DNA of 64,000 nucleotides from G963691835 sp963691835 (GTDB lineage Bacteria; Pseudomonadota; Alphaproteobacteria; Thalassobaculales; Thalassobaculaceae). Below, in pieces: positions 35,029 through 44,828 of this stretch; position 1 is the first letter of the stretch; every line of letters begins with the position of its first letter. The DNA lies in contig OY829383.1 in assembly GCA_963691835.1 (NCBI GenBank), positions 2,542,001 through 2,606,000 on the forward strand, given 5' to 3'. A program made the position numbers and the translations under genes. The notes beneath the pieces were generated by a model. The model had not been told where the DNA came from. It made no database searches and worked only from the letters and a program-made list of their open reading frames with translations.

Positions 35029-35055
35029 CAATCGCGACCTATCGGAGGGCGGAGC

Positions 35056-35652
35056 ATGACCACCGTCGACTACTTCTTCTCCACCAGCAGTCCCTGGACC
35101 TATCTCGGCTCGAAACGGTTTACGGAGATCGCGGCCAAGGCAGGCGCGACGGTCAACGTCTATCCGGTCGCCTTTCACGAGGTTTTTGCGGTGTCAGGGG
35201 GACTTCCTTTGCCGAAGCGCTCTCCTCAGCGCCAGGCCTACAGACTTCAGGAACTCGCGCGCTGGAAGCGGCGGACCGGTCTTCCGCTGATCGAGCAGCC
35301 GACGAACTTCCCTTCCACCGATCCGATCTCGGCACAAATGATCGTCGCGGCACGGCTCGGCGGGCAGGATGCCCTGGGGCTCTCAAATGCGATCCTTGCC
35401 GCCCTGTGGGAAGAGGACAGGAACATCGATGATGCCGGTGTGCTTGTCTCCGTTGCTGACGCGATCGGCCTCGATGGGAAGACCCTGATTGAGACGGCGC
35501 AGACGGACGCGGTCGCCGAACAATACGAGGCCGATACCAAGGCGGCGATCGATATGGGGATCTTTGGCGCGCCCTCCTATCTTATCGATGGTGAGTTGTT
35601 CTGGGGGCAGGACCGGGTTGATTTCGTCGCCGAGAAACTCGGCGTCGCCTGA
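35056..35652 (+). CDS. 2-hydroxychromene-2-carboxylate isomerase/DsbA-family protein
   Basis: 198 residues of the kappa-class GST-like thioredoxin fold. YFFSTSSPWTYLGS at residues 6-19 holds the Ser that contacts glutathione in 2-hydroxychromene-2-carboxylate isomerase, and FGAPSYLIDGELFWGQDR is the conserved cis-proline/C-terminal signature. The named activity belongs to naphthalene catabolism, but no other genes of that pathway are here, so treat it as a family label. A GGAGG ribosome site precedes the ATG. Followed by the gamma-glutamyltransferase gene after 25 bases. Confidence 0.88.
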   Translation: MTTVDYFFSTSSPWTYLGSKRFTEIAAKAGATVNVYPVAFHEVFAVSGGLPLPKRSPQRQAYRLQELARWKRRTGLPLIEQPTNFPSTDPISAQMIVAARLGGQDALGLSNAILAALWEEDRNIDDAGVLVSVADAIGLDGKTLIETAQTDAVAEQYEADTKAAIDMGIFGAPSYLIDGELFWGQDRVDFVAEKLGVA

Positions 35653-35677
35653 CAGAAAAAAACGAGAGGGTGAGGAA

Positions 35678-37282
35678 ATGGCAAAGGCGTACACGCACGG
35701 CCGTCCCATGGTGCGGTCCATGGGCGGAATGGTCACGGCGGCGCACCCGCTTGCCTCCTCCGCTGGGGCCAGAATTCTGGAAGAAGGCGGGAATGCGTTC
35801 GACGCGATCGCGGCGACCGCGGCCGTCCTCAACGTGGTGGAGCCCTTTATGTCCGGCCTCGCGGGCCTCGGTATGGCAACGGTCTACACCGCCAAGGACA
35901 AACAGGTTCGTGCGCTCGACTTCCATCCGCCGGTCCCCTCCAAGTTCGACGGCTCTGCGCTGACCAATCTCGACAAGCGCGATGGCCCCAATGCCAGCGG
36001 AACGCCCGGTAATCTCGCGGGCTGGTGTTTCCTGGTCGAAGAACTCGGCACGATGCCTTTGGACCGCATCTTCGCGCCCGCGATTCGCCATGCGCGGGAG
36101 GGGGTTCCGATCTCCCAGTTTTATGTGGACATGGTGGAGACGGGCCGTGTGCGGGATATGCAACCGGAATGGCAGCAGGTCTACGTGGACACCACGGCGA
36201 ACGCGACCCTCGATACGGTTCTGGTACAGCCCGAACTGGCGGATACGCTGGCGGCGATCGCGAGCGACGGACCCGGTCATCTCTATGGTGGGCCGCTCGG
36301 CAAGAAGATGGTGGCACACCTGCAATCGCTCGGCGGGTGCATGACCGAAGCGGATCTGGAGGCCGTCCAGCCTTTCTGGGAGACACCGGTTAAGACCTCC
36401 TATCACGGCCTCGACATTCACACGCCGCCGCCGCCGGCGGAATCGTTTCAGTTTCTTCTGACGCTCAAGATCGCTGAGCAGTTGGATCTCGGCTCCGTGG
36501 AGCATCTCTCCGCCGACCATCTGGACCGGGTGTTCCGGGCCATTCGGCTCGCCGCGGAGACGCGGATCCAGAACAACAAATGCACGCCCGACGAGGCGAT
36601 GGCCCTTCTCTCGGACGCGTCGGTGGCCCGTCTGGTCGATATCGCACGGCGACCCGGTCCGGTGGTCGGCCGGACGGAGCAATACGGCGCCGGACCTCTA
36701 CCCGACGGCGTGGCGCTGGCGCGGGAGCACACAACCTCCATGTCGGCGATCGACCGGGAGGGGAACGCGATCTGCCTGACCCAAAGTCTCGGGTCCATGT
36801 TCGGCTCCGGCGTTGTGATTCCGGGCACGGGCGTCTGCATGAACAACTTCCTCAATTGGGGCGACCTGGAGCGGGACTCCCCGAACCAGCTCATCGCCGG
36901 TCAGCGGTTCGGTATGTGTCTCGCACCGTCCCTATCGACCCAAGGCGGCGAGGCGGTCCTGGCGCTTGGCACACCGGGGAGTTACGGCATCTGCCAAACC
37001 CAGTCCCAAGCGATGGTCCATCATCTGGAATATGGCCTCGACCTTCAGGCGGCGATCGATGCGCCGCGTGCCCGGCTCTGGGATGGCAGCCGTGTCCAAC
37101 TGGAAAGCCGGGTGGAGGATGCGGTGTCCGACCTGCTCGTCCAGCGGGGGCACGCGCTGGAGATGATCAAGCCGTTCTCCATGTCGTGCGGCGGCATGCA
37201 TGCGATCCGGCGCAACCCGGAAAGCGGCGCTCTTTTCGGCGCGGCGGACAGCCGGCGGGACGGAGCGGCTGTTCCCGCCTGA
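35678..37282 (+). CDS. ggt: Gamma-glutamyltransferase family protein
   Basis: 534 residues of the Ntn-hydrolase gamma-glutamyltransferase family; such precursors self-cleave before a Thr to give two subunits. That site is seen as EHTTSMSAIDREGNA (Thr of the TTS), followed by SGVVIPGTGVCMNNF, the usual small-subunit core. No obvious signal peptide, so a cytoplasmic form is likely, unlike periplasmic E. coli GGT. The ATG at 35678 has GTGAGG upstream; the frame is open through the previous gene but that part is in another gene's sequence. Glutathione or another gamma-glutamyl amide is the probable substrate; cephalosporin acylase-like relatives cannot be excluded. Confidence 0.9.
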   Translation: MAKAYTHGRPMVRSMGGMVTAAHPLASSAGARILEEGGNAFDAIAATAAVLNVVEPFMSGLAGLGMATVYTAKDKQVRALDFHPPVPSKFDGSALTNLDKRDGPNASGTPGNLAGWCFLVEELGTMPLDRIFAPAIRHAREGVPISQFYVDMVETGRVRDMQPEWQQVYVDTTANATLDTVLVQPELADTLAAIASDGPGHLYGGPLGKKMVAHLQSLGGCMTEADLEAVQPFWETPVKTSYHGLDIHTPPPPAESFQFLLTLKIAEQLDLGSVEHLSADHLDRVFRAIRLAAETRIQNNKCTPDEAMALLSDASVARLVDIARRPGPVVGRTEQYGAGPLPDGVALAREHTTSMSAIDREGNAICLTQSLGSMFGSGVVIPGTGVCMNNFLNWGDLERDSPNQLIAGQRFGMCLAPSLSTQGGEAVLALGTPGSYGICQTQSQAMVHHLEYGLDLQAAIDAPRARLWDGSRVQLESRVEDAVSDLLVQRGHALEMIKPFSMSCGGMHAIRRNPESGALFGAADSRRDGAAVPA

Positions 37283-37364
37283 CGAAATGTATGTGAAGAG
37301 GCGGTAGTAATCCGGTTCATTCGTTTCTATGGTGCGCGCCCAAAGGTGAGAAGGCGCTTTAAGT

Positions 37365-37757
37365 ATGAACATTCTTCATCCGCCGGGCTGGAAACGGCCG
37401 ACGGGATACGTGAATGGTATTGCCGCGCGCGGGACGACCGTGTTCGTGGCGGGCATGATCGGCTGGGACGAGAACGAGACGTTTCAGACCGATGATATGG
37501 TTCAGCAGTTCCGGCAGTGTCTTCTCAATTCCGTCGCGGTTTTGACGGAAGCCGGCGCGAAACCGGACCATGTGACGCGTATGACGATCTACGTCACGGA
37601 CCGGGAGGAGTATCTCCGCCGGCGTCCGGAACTGACCCCTGTCTGGCGTGAGGTCATGGGAGAACACTATCCCGCCATGGCGATGCTGGTGGTCTCTGCC
37701 CTGCTGGAGCCAAGGGCCCTGGTAGAGTGCGAAACGACGGCTGTGATCCCCGACTGA
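37365..37757 (+). CDS. RidA family protein
   Basis: 130 residues of the YjgF/YER057c/UK114 (RidA) family, small trimeric proteins; the archetype hydrolyses reactive enamine/imine intermediates. VFVAGMIGWD, LTEAGAKPDHVTRMTIYVTD and PRALVECETTAVIP follow the family pattern; the Arg in the last segment aligns with the position near the RidA catalytic Arg. Divergent members have other deaminase-type activities. 82 bases follow the GGT stop, so it may be a separate unit. Confidence 0.9.
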   Translation: MNILHPPGWKRPTGYVNGIAARGTTVFVAGMIGWDENETFQTDDMVQQFRQCLLNSVAVLTEAGAKPDHVTRMTIYVTDREEYLRRRPELTPVWREVMGEHYPAMAMLVVSALLEPRALVECETTAVIPD

Positions 37758-37915
37758 CGCGGGCTAATCCCGAGGTATCTTACGCCGGTGTCGTCACGGT
37801 TGATCACGAAAACCTGACGGAGACTCGGAACCCGGTTGCGTCGATCGTCGCTGGTGCTATTTCGGAGACACGAGGGCCGAAAAGGCCACGGCAAGATCAC
37901 CGCGAGGAGCCTGTG

Positions 37916-38296
37916 ATGTCTCGTTTTCTGAACGCTCTCACAGTCATCGCCGTCTCAGTCTGGTTAGGCTTCGGTCAGGCCCACGCTGAGCCGAAAGGCA
38001 CCTTTGTTGGTGCCAGCAGCCATGTGACCGAAGGAACGGCGTCGGTCGAGAAAAGCAGTTCCGGGTTTGTCATAAGGCTGCATGCTGATTTCTGGTTTGA
38101 TGGCGCTCCTGATCCCTGGGTTTCCCTCGGGAAGGGCGACACATTGAACGCCGTGCAGATCGCGACACTGCGCGAGAGATCGGGTGAGCAGGTCTATAAG
38201 ATTCCCTTGGGCATTGATCCGGCGGAGTACGACAAGGTCGTCATTTATTGCGTGAAGTTCACCGTGCCGCTGGGCATTGCCGTTCTGGAGCCATGA
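37916..38296 (+). CDS. Secreted DM13 domain protein
   Basis: 126 residues with a signal peptide (residues 1-24, ending AHAE) and a single DM13 domain, a predicted electron-transfer domain; VVIYCVKFTVPLGIAVLEP is the DM13 Cys-containing closing motif and DPWVSLG the middle one. Probably periplasmic. The ATG at 37916 follows GCGAGGAG; the upstream in-frame extension lacks coding character. It stands between RidA and the cobalamin riboswitch, with no clear functional partner. Confidence 0.82.
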   Translation: MSRFLNALTVIAVSVWLGFGQAHAEPKGTFVGASSHVTEGTASVEKSSSGFVIRLHADFWFDGAPDPWVSLGKGDTLNAVQIATLRERSGEQVYKIPLGIDPAEYDKVVIYCVKFTVPLGIAVLEP

Positions 38297-38399
38297 CGGC
38301 AGACCGTCTTGATCCCAGATCCCTCATGTCGGGCGGAGACCGATTTCGGTCGACCCGCCGCTTGACAGAGTCGGCCTGACAAACCCCAATGGCGGGGAC

Positions 38400-38620
38400 C
38401 GGTGGTTCCCGAAAGGGACGAAGAGGGAACGTGACGGTGTGCCGAGGGTTCGAACGTTTTCGGATCAAGGCTCGCCAGCACGGCTGCCCCCGCAACTGTC
38501 GTCGGTGAGCGGCGCGTCCGTATCCACTGATCCAGGCGAATACCGAATCGGTGCTCGTCCAGGGTCGGGAAGGAGGGCACGTCAGCCTTGACCCGAGAGC
38601 CAGGAGACCTGCCATCGGTT
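38400..38620 (+). promoter_or_regulatory. Cobalamin riboswitch
   Basis: Leader RNA of the AdoCbl class, upstream of cobW. The core sequence GGCTGCCCCCGCAACTG (38482-38498) and the B12 box AGCCAGGAGACCTGCC (38598-38613) are near-consensus, and GGTTCCCGAAAGGGA-like pairing starts the element near 38403. It should switch off cobW-cobN-cobO when cobalamin is abundant. A TTGACA at 38362 could be a promoter -35, with no good -10. Ends ~85 bases before the cobW start; the expression platform is probably the sequence in between. Confidence 0.92.
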
Positions 38621-38705
38621 GTCGCCAGTCCGGGCGCGGGGTGTCGCCAGGGCGCGGGAGATCCGTCGTGGCGACGTGAGTGTTGACGCGCCACGGGAGC
38701 GACCG

Positions 38706-39815
38706 ATGACCGAATTCTCCAAGACCGATGCCGGCCCGGCTGAGCCGGCTGCCGCCGCCGCTGTATCTTCTGCCAAGTCACACACCAAGATCCCAGCGAC
38801 CGTGATCACCGGTTTTTTGGGCGCTGGTAAGACAAGCTTGGTGCGCCACTTGGCCGAGACCGCGAACGGAAAGCGGTTCGCCTTTATTGTGAATGAGTTC
38901 GGGGACCTCGGGGTCGACGGTGAGATCATCCGCGGATGCGGCATCGAAGGGTGCGAGGATGACGATGTCATCGAACTCGCCAATGGCTGCATCTGCTGTA
39001 CCGTCGCGGATGACTTTCTGCCGACGATCGAGAAGATTCTGTCCCGCCCCGATCAGCCCGACCACATCATCGTCGAGACCTCCGGTCTGGCCCTGCCGAA
39101 GCCGCTTGTCCGGGCATTCGGGTGGCCGGATGTCCGAACCCGGGTGACTGTCGACGCGGTCATCACCGTGGTGGACGGGGATGCCGTGGAACGTGGGCTA
39201 TTCGCACCTGATCCGGATGCGGTTGCCGCCCAGCGCGAGGTGGATGAAAACCTCGACCATGAGACCCCGCTTGAGGAGTTGTTCGAAGAGCAGATCCAGT
39301 GCGCTGACATGGTGGTGGTCAACAAAGCCGATCTGCTCGGCGAGGCGGGGCTGGAGGCTGTGAACGCGGCGATCGGCCGCCACGCCCGGCCGGCGGTCCG
39401 CACAGTGGTTTCGGAGCATGGCCGCATCGCGGCCGCGGTCGCGCTAGGGCTCGATGCAGCGGCGGAAGACGATCTCGACAGCCGACCGTCTCATCATGAC
39501 GGGGCCCATGACGACCACGATCACGATGATTTTGAGAGTTTCGTCGTCGACCTTGAGACGGAGAGCGATCCGGCAGCGCTGGAGGCCCGCATTCTGGCAG
39601 CAGTCGAGGCGTATGACATCCTCCGGGTCAAAGGCTTCATTCACGTGGAGGGCCGGGACATGCGGTTGGCTCTCCAGGGTGTCGGCCCGCGGCTTCAGTC
39701 CTACTACGACAGGGACTGGCAGTCGGCGGAAGAACGCGCCGGCCGGCTGGTTGTCATTGGTCACCACGGCATGGATGAGGGCACGATTGCCGCCGCGATC
39801 CGGGGGACTGCGTGA
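38706..39815 (+). CDS. cobW: Cobalamin biosynthesis protein CobW (COG0523 GTPase)
   Basis: Metal-handling G3E GTPase, 369 residues. Walker A GFLGAGKTSL near residue 36, the metal-binding CxCC in NGCICCTV, and the NKAD guanine motif are all present, as is a His/Asp-rich insertion (HHDGAHDDHDHDDF) near residue 265 that may bind cobalt or another metal. C-terminal CobW_C domain. Riboswitch control and adjacency to cobN place it in cobalt insertion into hydrogenobyrinate. The ATG at 38706 has GGGAG upstream. Confidence 0.95.
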   Translation: MTEFSKTDAGPAEPAAAAAVSSAKSHTKIPATVITGFLGAGKTSLVRHLAETANGKRFAFIVNEFGDLGVDGEIIRGCGIEGCEDDDVIELANGCICCTVADDFLPTIEKILSRPDQPDHIIVETSGLALPKPLVRAFGWPDVRTRVTVDAVITVVDGDAVERGLFAPDPDAVAAQREVDENLDHETPLEELFEEQIQCADMVVVNKADLLGEAGLEAVNAAIGRHARPAVRTVVSEHGRIAAAVALGLDAAAEDDLDSRPSHHDGAHDDHDHDDFESFVVDLETESDPAALEARILAAVEAYDILRVKGFIHVEGRDMRLALQGVGPRLQSYYDRDWQSAEERAGRLVVIGHHGMDEGTIAAAIRGTA

Positions 39816-39867
39816 CCTTCGTCTACTTTGAGGGCGGACACCGACACCTCTTTGTCTGTGGCGGACG

Positions 39868-42800
39868 ATGATGCATTTGCTCGCAGCGAAACCGGGCAAG
39901 GTGCTCGACGGCTCAGAGGCCATTGATCTGGGCCAAACACCCGGCGATATCGTCGTGTTGAGCGCGGCCGATACGGATCTCGCCTGCCTCGCGGCGGGGT
40001 GCGCCACGCTTGGGGATGCCGCCCCGGACGTTCGCCTCGCCAGTCTCCTGCACCTCCAGCATCCCATGTCTGTCGACTTGTATGTCGACGAGATCGTCGC
40101 GGCCGCGCGGATGGTTGTCGTGCGTCTCATCGGCGGTGTTGGTTATTGGAGTTTCGGCATTGAGCGGGTGACGGAAACGTGCCGCAAGCGGCGCATCCCG
40201 CTTGCGATCATTCCCGGCGACGACAAGCCGGATCCGGAACTTGCCCGCTTGTCCACCCTGCCAGCCGAGGCGACCCATCGCGTTTGGCGCTACATGGTGG
40301 AAGGTGGTGTGGAGAACGCCGCCCAGATGCTGGCGTTTCTTTCTTCGGAAATCGGTACTGGATCCGAGTGGCAGGAGCCGCGGCCCCTGCCCAAGGCGGG
40401 TTACTACCTTCCGGATCTTCCCACGCCGACCTTGGGCGATGTTCAAGCACGGTGGTCCCAGGACCGACCGGTTGCATGCCTCGTCTTTTATCGCTCGCTG
40501 GTCCTTGCCGGAAACACGGCACCGGTCGACGCGATGATTGGGGCATTGTCCGAGGCTGGTGTGGATTGTCTGCCGGTTTTCGTCTCCAGTCTGAAGGAGC
40601 TGGTTTCGGCCGCACTCTTGGCCGACGCGGTCGCGGAGGCTGGCCCGTCGGTCATTCTCAACGGAACCGCCTTTGCGGTCTCCAGCCCCGGAAGCGCCCG
40701 GACCGAGACACCCTTCGAGGCGGCGGACGCACCCGTTCTGCAAGTGATCTTCTCCGGTGCGGCGAGAGATGTTTGGGCAGGCAGTTCCGCCGGTCTGTCG
40801 GCCCGCGACATCGCCATGAACATTGCCTTGCCGGAAGTCGACGGCCGGCTGACGACCCGTGCCGTTTCCTTCAAGGCGGAGGCCCGGCGGGACGAAGCGA
40901 CGCAGTGTCCCATCGTGACGTATGCACCGGAGCCGGACCGGATCGCCTGGGTCGCGGCCCTGGCCGCCAACTGGGCGCGGCTGCGGCAGACCCCGGCACA
41001 GGACAGGCGGGTCGCCATTGTGCTGGCAAACTACCCCATGAAGGACGGGCGGCTCGCGAACGGCGTCGGCTTGGATACGCCGGCGGGAACCGTGACGGCA
41101 CTGCGGGCCATGCGGACGGCGGGATATGCGATCCGGGATGTTCCCATCAGCGGCGATGCCCTTATCGGTCGGCTGGTGGACGGGCCGACGAACAAGCTCG
41201 ATGGCCGCCATCTAAGGCGGGGAGGCGTCAGGCTTTCGCTTGAGGATTACAACCGAGCTTTCGTTAGCCTGCCTGCGGAGGCCCGCACCGCTGTCACCGA
41301 ACGGTGGGGGCCGCCGGAGAGTGACCCGTTCGTGAACGACGGGGGGTTCACGTTGTCAGTTCTCGATCTTGGCGGCGTGGTTGTCGGCATTCAGCCATCA
41401 CGGGGCTACGATGTTGACCCGACGGCCACCTATCACGATCCGGATCTGGTGCCGCCCCATGGCTACTTCGCGTTCTATATCTGGATGCGGACGGTCTTCG
41501 GCGCCCACGTCGTCATCCACTTCGGCAAGCATGGCAATCTCGAATGGCTCCCCGGCAAAGCACTGGCACTTTCCGGGTCGTGTTTTCCGGAAGCCGCCTT
41601 CTGGCCGGTACCGCACCTCTATCCCTTCATCGTCAATGATCCCGGCGAGGGCACCCAGGCGAAGCGCCGGACGGCGGCCGTGGTGGTCGATCACCTGACC
41701 CCGCCGCTGACCCGTGCTGGGACCTACGGACCGCTTCGGGATCTGGAAGTGTTGGTCGACGAGTACTTCGAAGCGACCACGCTCGATCCGAGGCGCTTGC
41801 CGACTCTGGCGGAGCGGATTCTGGAGATCGCGACGTCAGTCGGCCTCGACGCGGATCTTGGGTTTGAGGATGGGGATGATCTGGAAGCCCGGCTCGCGAA
41901 ACTCGACGCGCATCTGTGTGAGTTGAAGGAGATGCAGATCCGCGACGGTCTCCACGTTTTCGGCGAAAGCCCACAAGGGCGCCTCAAGACCGATCTTGTC
42001 ACGGCCTTGGCCCGTGTGCCCCGTGGATCGGGTGAGGGCGCTGACGCTTCGCTCCAGAAAGCGCTGGCTGCCGATCTCGGGCTTGAAGGGTTCGACCCGC
42101 TGGACACGGCGATGGACGAGGCGTGGAGCGGGCCCCGTCCCGATCCGCTGGCCAAGACTGTGGATGGTCCTTGGCGTACCGCTGGTGACACCGTGGAACG
42201 GCTCGAGGAACTCGCGAGCCATTTGGTGAGCGGCGAGGCCACGGCGGAGGATGGTTGGACGGCAACGCGGCAGGTTCTTCAGCAGGTCGATGACACCCTG
42301 CGGCCGGCGATCGAGCAGTCCGGCCCGGCGGAACTTGAAGGGTTGCTGTCCGGCTTGGACGGCCGTTTCGTTGCGCCCGGACCCTCCGGCGCGCCGACGC
42401 GGGGGCGCCCGGACGTTCTTCCCACTGGCCGTAACTTCTACTCCGTCGACACCCGGGCCGTTCCCACACCAGCGGCGTGGCGGCTCGGCTGGCGGACAGC
42501 GGGAATGATGCTGGACCGCTACCGGCAGGAGCATGGCGGCTGGCCAAAGCGGTTGGTCCTCTCCGCCTGGGGGACGGCGAACATGCGGACCGGGGGTGAC
42601 GACATCGCCCAGGCGCTTGCGCTTCTCGGCGCGCGTCCCGATTGGGATTCCGCGTCCGGGCGGGTAACCGGGTTCGAGATCCTGCCGTTGTCCGTTCTCG
42701 ACCGGCCGCGGGTTGATGTGACGTTCCGGATCTCTGGTTTCTTCCGCGACGCGTTTCCGTTCCAGATCGATCTGGTGGACTCCGCCGTCCGCGCGGTCGC

Positions 42801-43653
42801 GGCACTGGATGAGCCTGAGGCGCTCAATCCTCTCGCGGCGCGCGCGCGTGCCGATGCGGAGACGCTTTGCCGGAGTGGCGTGACAAAGGATGAGGCAGAG
42901 GCGCGGGCGGCCCATCGGGTCTTCGGCTCCAAGCCCGGGGCGTATGGTGCGGGGCTCCAAGCGCTGATCGACAACTCTGCCTGGGAGAGCGAAGCGGATC
43001 TTGCCGAGGCCTACCTCGCCTGGGGCGGATGGGCTTATGGAAAAGGGACGGAAGGGGCGCCCGAGCACGATCTTTTCCGCGCGCGGCTGGGGGCTGTGGA
43101 CCTGGTGATTCACAATCAGGACAACCGCGAACACGACATCCTGGATAGCGACGACTACTACCAGTTCGAAGGCGGGGTCGCAGCGGCGGTCCGTCATCTG
43201 TCGGGCCAGCAGCCCGAGATTCTCCACGGCGACACGTCCCGTCCGGACGCACCGCGGGTACGGACCCTGAAAGAGGAGATTGCCCGGGTCGTCCGGGCGC
43301 GCGTGGTGAACCCGAAGTGGATCGAAGGCGTGATGCGCCACGGCTACAAGGGCGGGTTCGAGATGGCCGCGACCGTCGACTATCTCTTCGCCTTCGCGGC
43401 CACCGCTCGGGTCGTGGGGGATCACCATTTCGATCTCATCCAATCTGCGTGGCTTGAGGATGAGGCCGTTCGGTCTTTCCTTGAGCGGCATAATCCTGCT
43501 GCCCTCGAAGAGATCGCACACCGTCTCATGGAGGCTGTCGAGCGCGGCCTCTGGCGCCCGAAATCGAACACTGCCCATAATCGTCTTGCGTCATTGGCGG
43601 GTCTTCACCGCCGGGGCGCCGCTGTTTCACAAGCCTATCGGAGCATGCCATGA
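39868..43653 (+). CDS. cobN: Cobaltochelatase subunit CobN
   Basis: Large catalytic subunit, 1261 residues, of the aerobic ATP-dependent cobaltochelatase (CobNST) that inserts cobalt into hydrogenobyrinic acid a,c-diamide. Full length for the family; typical blocks HFGKHGNLEWLPGKAL and LYPFIVNDPGEGTQAKRR are present, as is the late NQDNREHDILDSDDYYQF. No CobS or CobT in the window. An ATGATG start at 39868/39871. It is joined to cobO by a 4-base overlap. Confidence 0.96.
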   Translation: MMHLLAAKPGKVLDGSEAIDLGQTPGDIVVLSAADTDLACLAAGCATLGDAAPDVRLASLLHLQHPMSVDLYVDEIVAAARMVVVRLIGGVGYWSFGIERVTETCRKRRIPLAIIPGDDKPDPELARLSTLPAEATHRVWRYMVEGGVENAAQMLAFLSSEIGTGSEWQEPRPLPKAGYYLPDLPTPTLGDVQARWSQDRPVACLVFYRSLVLAGNTAPVDAMIGALSEAGVDCLPVFVSSLKELVSAALLADAVAEAGPSVILNGTAFAVSSPGSARTETPFEAADAPVLQVIFSGAARDVWAGSSAGLSARDIAMNIALPEVDGRLTTRAVSFKAEARRDEATQCPIVTYAPEPDRIAWVAALAANWARLRQTPAQDRRVAIVLANYPMKDGRLANGVGLDTPAGTVTALRAMRTAGYAIRDVPISGDALIGRLVDGPTNKLDGRHLRRGGVRLSLEDYNRAFVSLPAEARTAVTERWGPPESDPFVNDGGFTLSVLDLGGVVVGIQPSRGYDVDPTATYHDPDLVPPHGYFAFYIWMRTVFGAHVVIHFGKHGNLEWLPGKALALSGSCFPEAAFWPVPHLYPFIVNDPGEGTQAKRRTAAVVVDHLTPPLTRAGTYGPLRDLEVLVDEYFEATTLDPRRLPTLAERILEIATSVGLDADLGFEDGDDLEARLAKLDAHLCELKEMQIRDGLHVFGESPQGRLKTDLVTALARVPRGSGEGADASLQKALAADLGLEGFDPLDTAMDEAWSGPRPDPLAKTVDGPWRTAGDTVERLEELASHLVSGEATAEDGWTATRQVLQQVDDTLRPAIEQSGPAELEGLLSGLDGRFVAPGPSGAPTRGRPDVLPTGRNFYSVDTRAVPTPAAWRLGWRTAGMMLDRYRQEHGGWPKRLVLSAWGTANMRTGGDDIAQALALLGARPDWDSASGRVTGFEILPLSVLDRPRVDVTFRISGFFRDAFPFQIDLVDSAVRAVAALDEPEALNPLAARARADAETLCRSGVTKDEAEARAAHRVFGSKPGAYGAGLQALIDNSAWESEADLAEAYLAWGGWAYGKGTEGAPEHDLFRARLGAVDLVIHNQDNREHDILDSDDYYQFEGGVAAAVRHLSGQQPEILHGDTSRPDAPRVRTLKEEIARVVRARVVNPKWIEGVMRHGYKGGFEMAATVDYLFAFAATARVVGDHHFDLIQSAWLEDEAVRSFLERHNPAALEEIAHRLMEAVERGLWRPKSNTAHNRLASLAGLHRRGAAVSQAYRSMP

Positions 43654-44306
43654 CCGATACACCCGAGAGCGAGACACCCGACGCCGGAACCGAGACTTCC
43701 GTGGACGCGGCCGTTGCCGAACGGCATGGCGAGAAGATGCGGAAGAAAAAAGCCGCGCGCGACAAAATCATGGCGACCAAAACAAAAACCGGTGGCCTCT
43801 TGATGGTTCACACCGGCAAGGGCAAGGGGAAGTCGACGGCGGCGTTCGGCATGGTAACCCGAGCCATCGGCCATGGCATGAAGGTCGGGGTGGTCCAGTT
43901 CGTCAAAGGAAAGTGGGAGACGGGAGAGCGTAGGGTCCTGGAAGCATTTCCGGATCAGGTGACCATCAAGACGATGGGGGAGGGTTTTACCTGGGATACC
44001 CAAGACCTTGCCCGGGATCACGCGGCCGCCCGTGCCGCCTGGGATATGGCCAAAGAGATGATGGCCGACCCGGACTACAAGATGCTGCTTCTGGACGAGC
44101 TCAACATCGTCCTGCGCTACGACTATCTTCCCGTTGACGAGATCGTCGAGACCCTGGTCGCCCGTCGCCCGGACCTGCATGTCATCGTCACCGGCCGGAA
44201 CGCGAAAGAGCCCCTCATCGAGGCTGCCGACCTTGTCACTGAGATGACCATGGTAAAGCACCCCTTCCGCTCCGGATTCAAGGCACAGGCGGGCATTGAA
44301 TTCTGA
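43650..44306 (+). CDS. cobO: Cob(I)yrinic acid a,c-diamide adenosyltransferase
   Basis: Attaches the 5'-deoxyadenosyl group to cobalt. 218 residues with a Lys-rich N-terminal part followed by the P-loop HTGKGKGKSTAAFG at 54-67 and LLLDELNIVLRYDYL, as in CobO/BtuR. The ATG at 43650 overlaps cobN by 4 bases. Last gene of the riboswitch-controlled cobW-cobN-cobO unit. Confidence 0.96.
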   Translation: MTDTPESETPDAGTETSVDAAVAERHGEKMRKKKAARDKIMATKTKTGGLLMVHTGKGKGKSTAAFGMVTRAIGHGMKVGVVQFVKGKWETGERRVLEAFPDQVTIKTMGEGFTWDTQDLARDHAAARAAWDMAKEMMADPDYKMLLLDELNIVLRYDYLPVDEIVETLVARRPDLHVIVTGRNAKEPLIEAADLVTEMTMVKHPFRSGFKAQAGIEF

Positions 44307-44426
44307 TTGCAGGAGATCGTATTGCCGCTGGCGACTTGACTTGCGGCCCGGGATTTCGGATCACGCACCGGGGCTGGCGCAGTACCGACGACGGATGAGC
44401 GCCCCTGACACGTGGGAGCGTACCGA

Positions 44427-44798
44427 ATGACCAAACGCTTTTGCTTCGCGTTGCTCTCTGCCTGTCTGCTTTTGGCCGGCTGCGAAGAGTCGCCGGAAGT
44501 CCAGTTCGACGGGCTTTGGGAAGGCACGATCTCGGACGAGCACCGGGAGGCGCTGGAGATCGAGACCGATCTTCCGGGCGACCGGGCCGAGGTCGAGTTC
44601 ACCCTGGACGCGATCATCATCAACGGCAAAGTCCATATGGTGACCTACGACCAGAACGTGACCGATACGCTGGCGGAGATCACGGGCCAGAACCGGGTCA
44701 TCACCATCAGGCCCAATCCGGACGGAACTGCGCGGTTGACGGCGGTCGGTCTCCGCCGGAATGAGGTCATCCGGATCACGCTCCGGCGGGTGCAGTAA
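44427..44798 (+). CDS. Small putative lipoprotein
   Basis: 123 residues with a lipoprotein signal (lipobox LLAGC, Cys19), giving a periplasmic lipid-anchored protein of ~105 residues of beta character. I recognise no domain. The ATG at 44427 follows GTGGGAG. 120 bases after cobO and convergent with the oxygenase gene, so probably a separate transcript. Confidence 0.72.
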   Translation: MTKRFCFALLSACLLLAGCEESPEVQFDGLWEGTISDEHREALEIETDLPGDRAEVEFTLDAIIINGKVHMVTYDQNVTDTLAEITGQNRVITIRPNPDGTARLTAVGLRRNEVIRITLRRVQ

Positions 44799-44828
44799 CC
44801 TCTCCGGAGATCTGGTCCGGCAGCACGA

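Noticed and set aside
38328..38360. GGCGG...CCGCC hairpin after the DM13 gene as terminator
   Set aside because: No T-run follows and the stem has mismatches; may be chance.
41836..43578. 580-codon minus-strand frame within cobN
   Set aside because: Antisense shadow of a well-supported gene, with no recognisable features.
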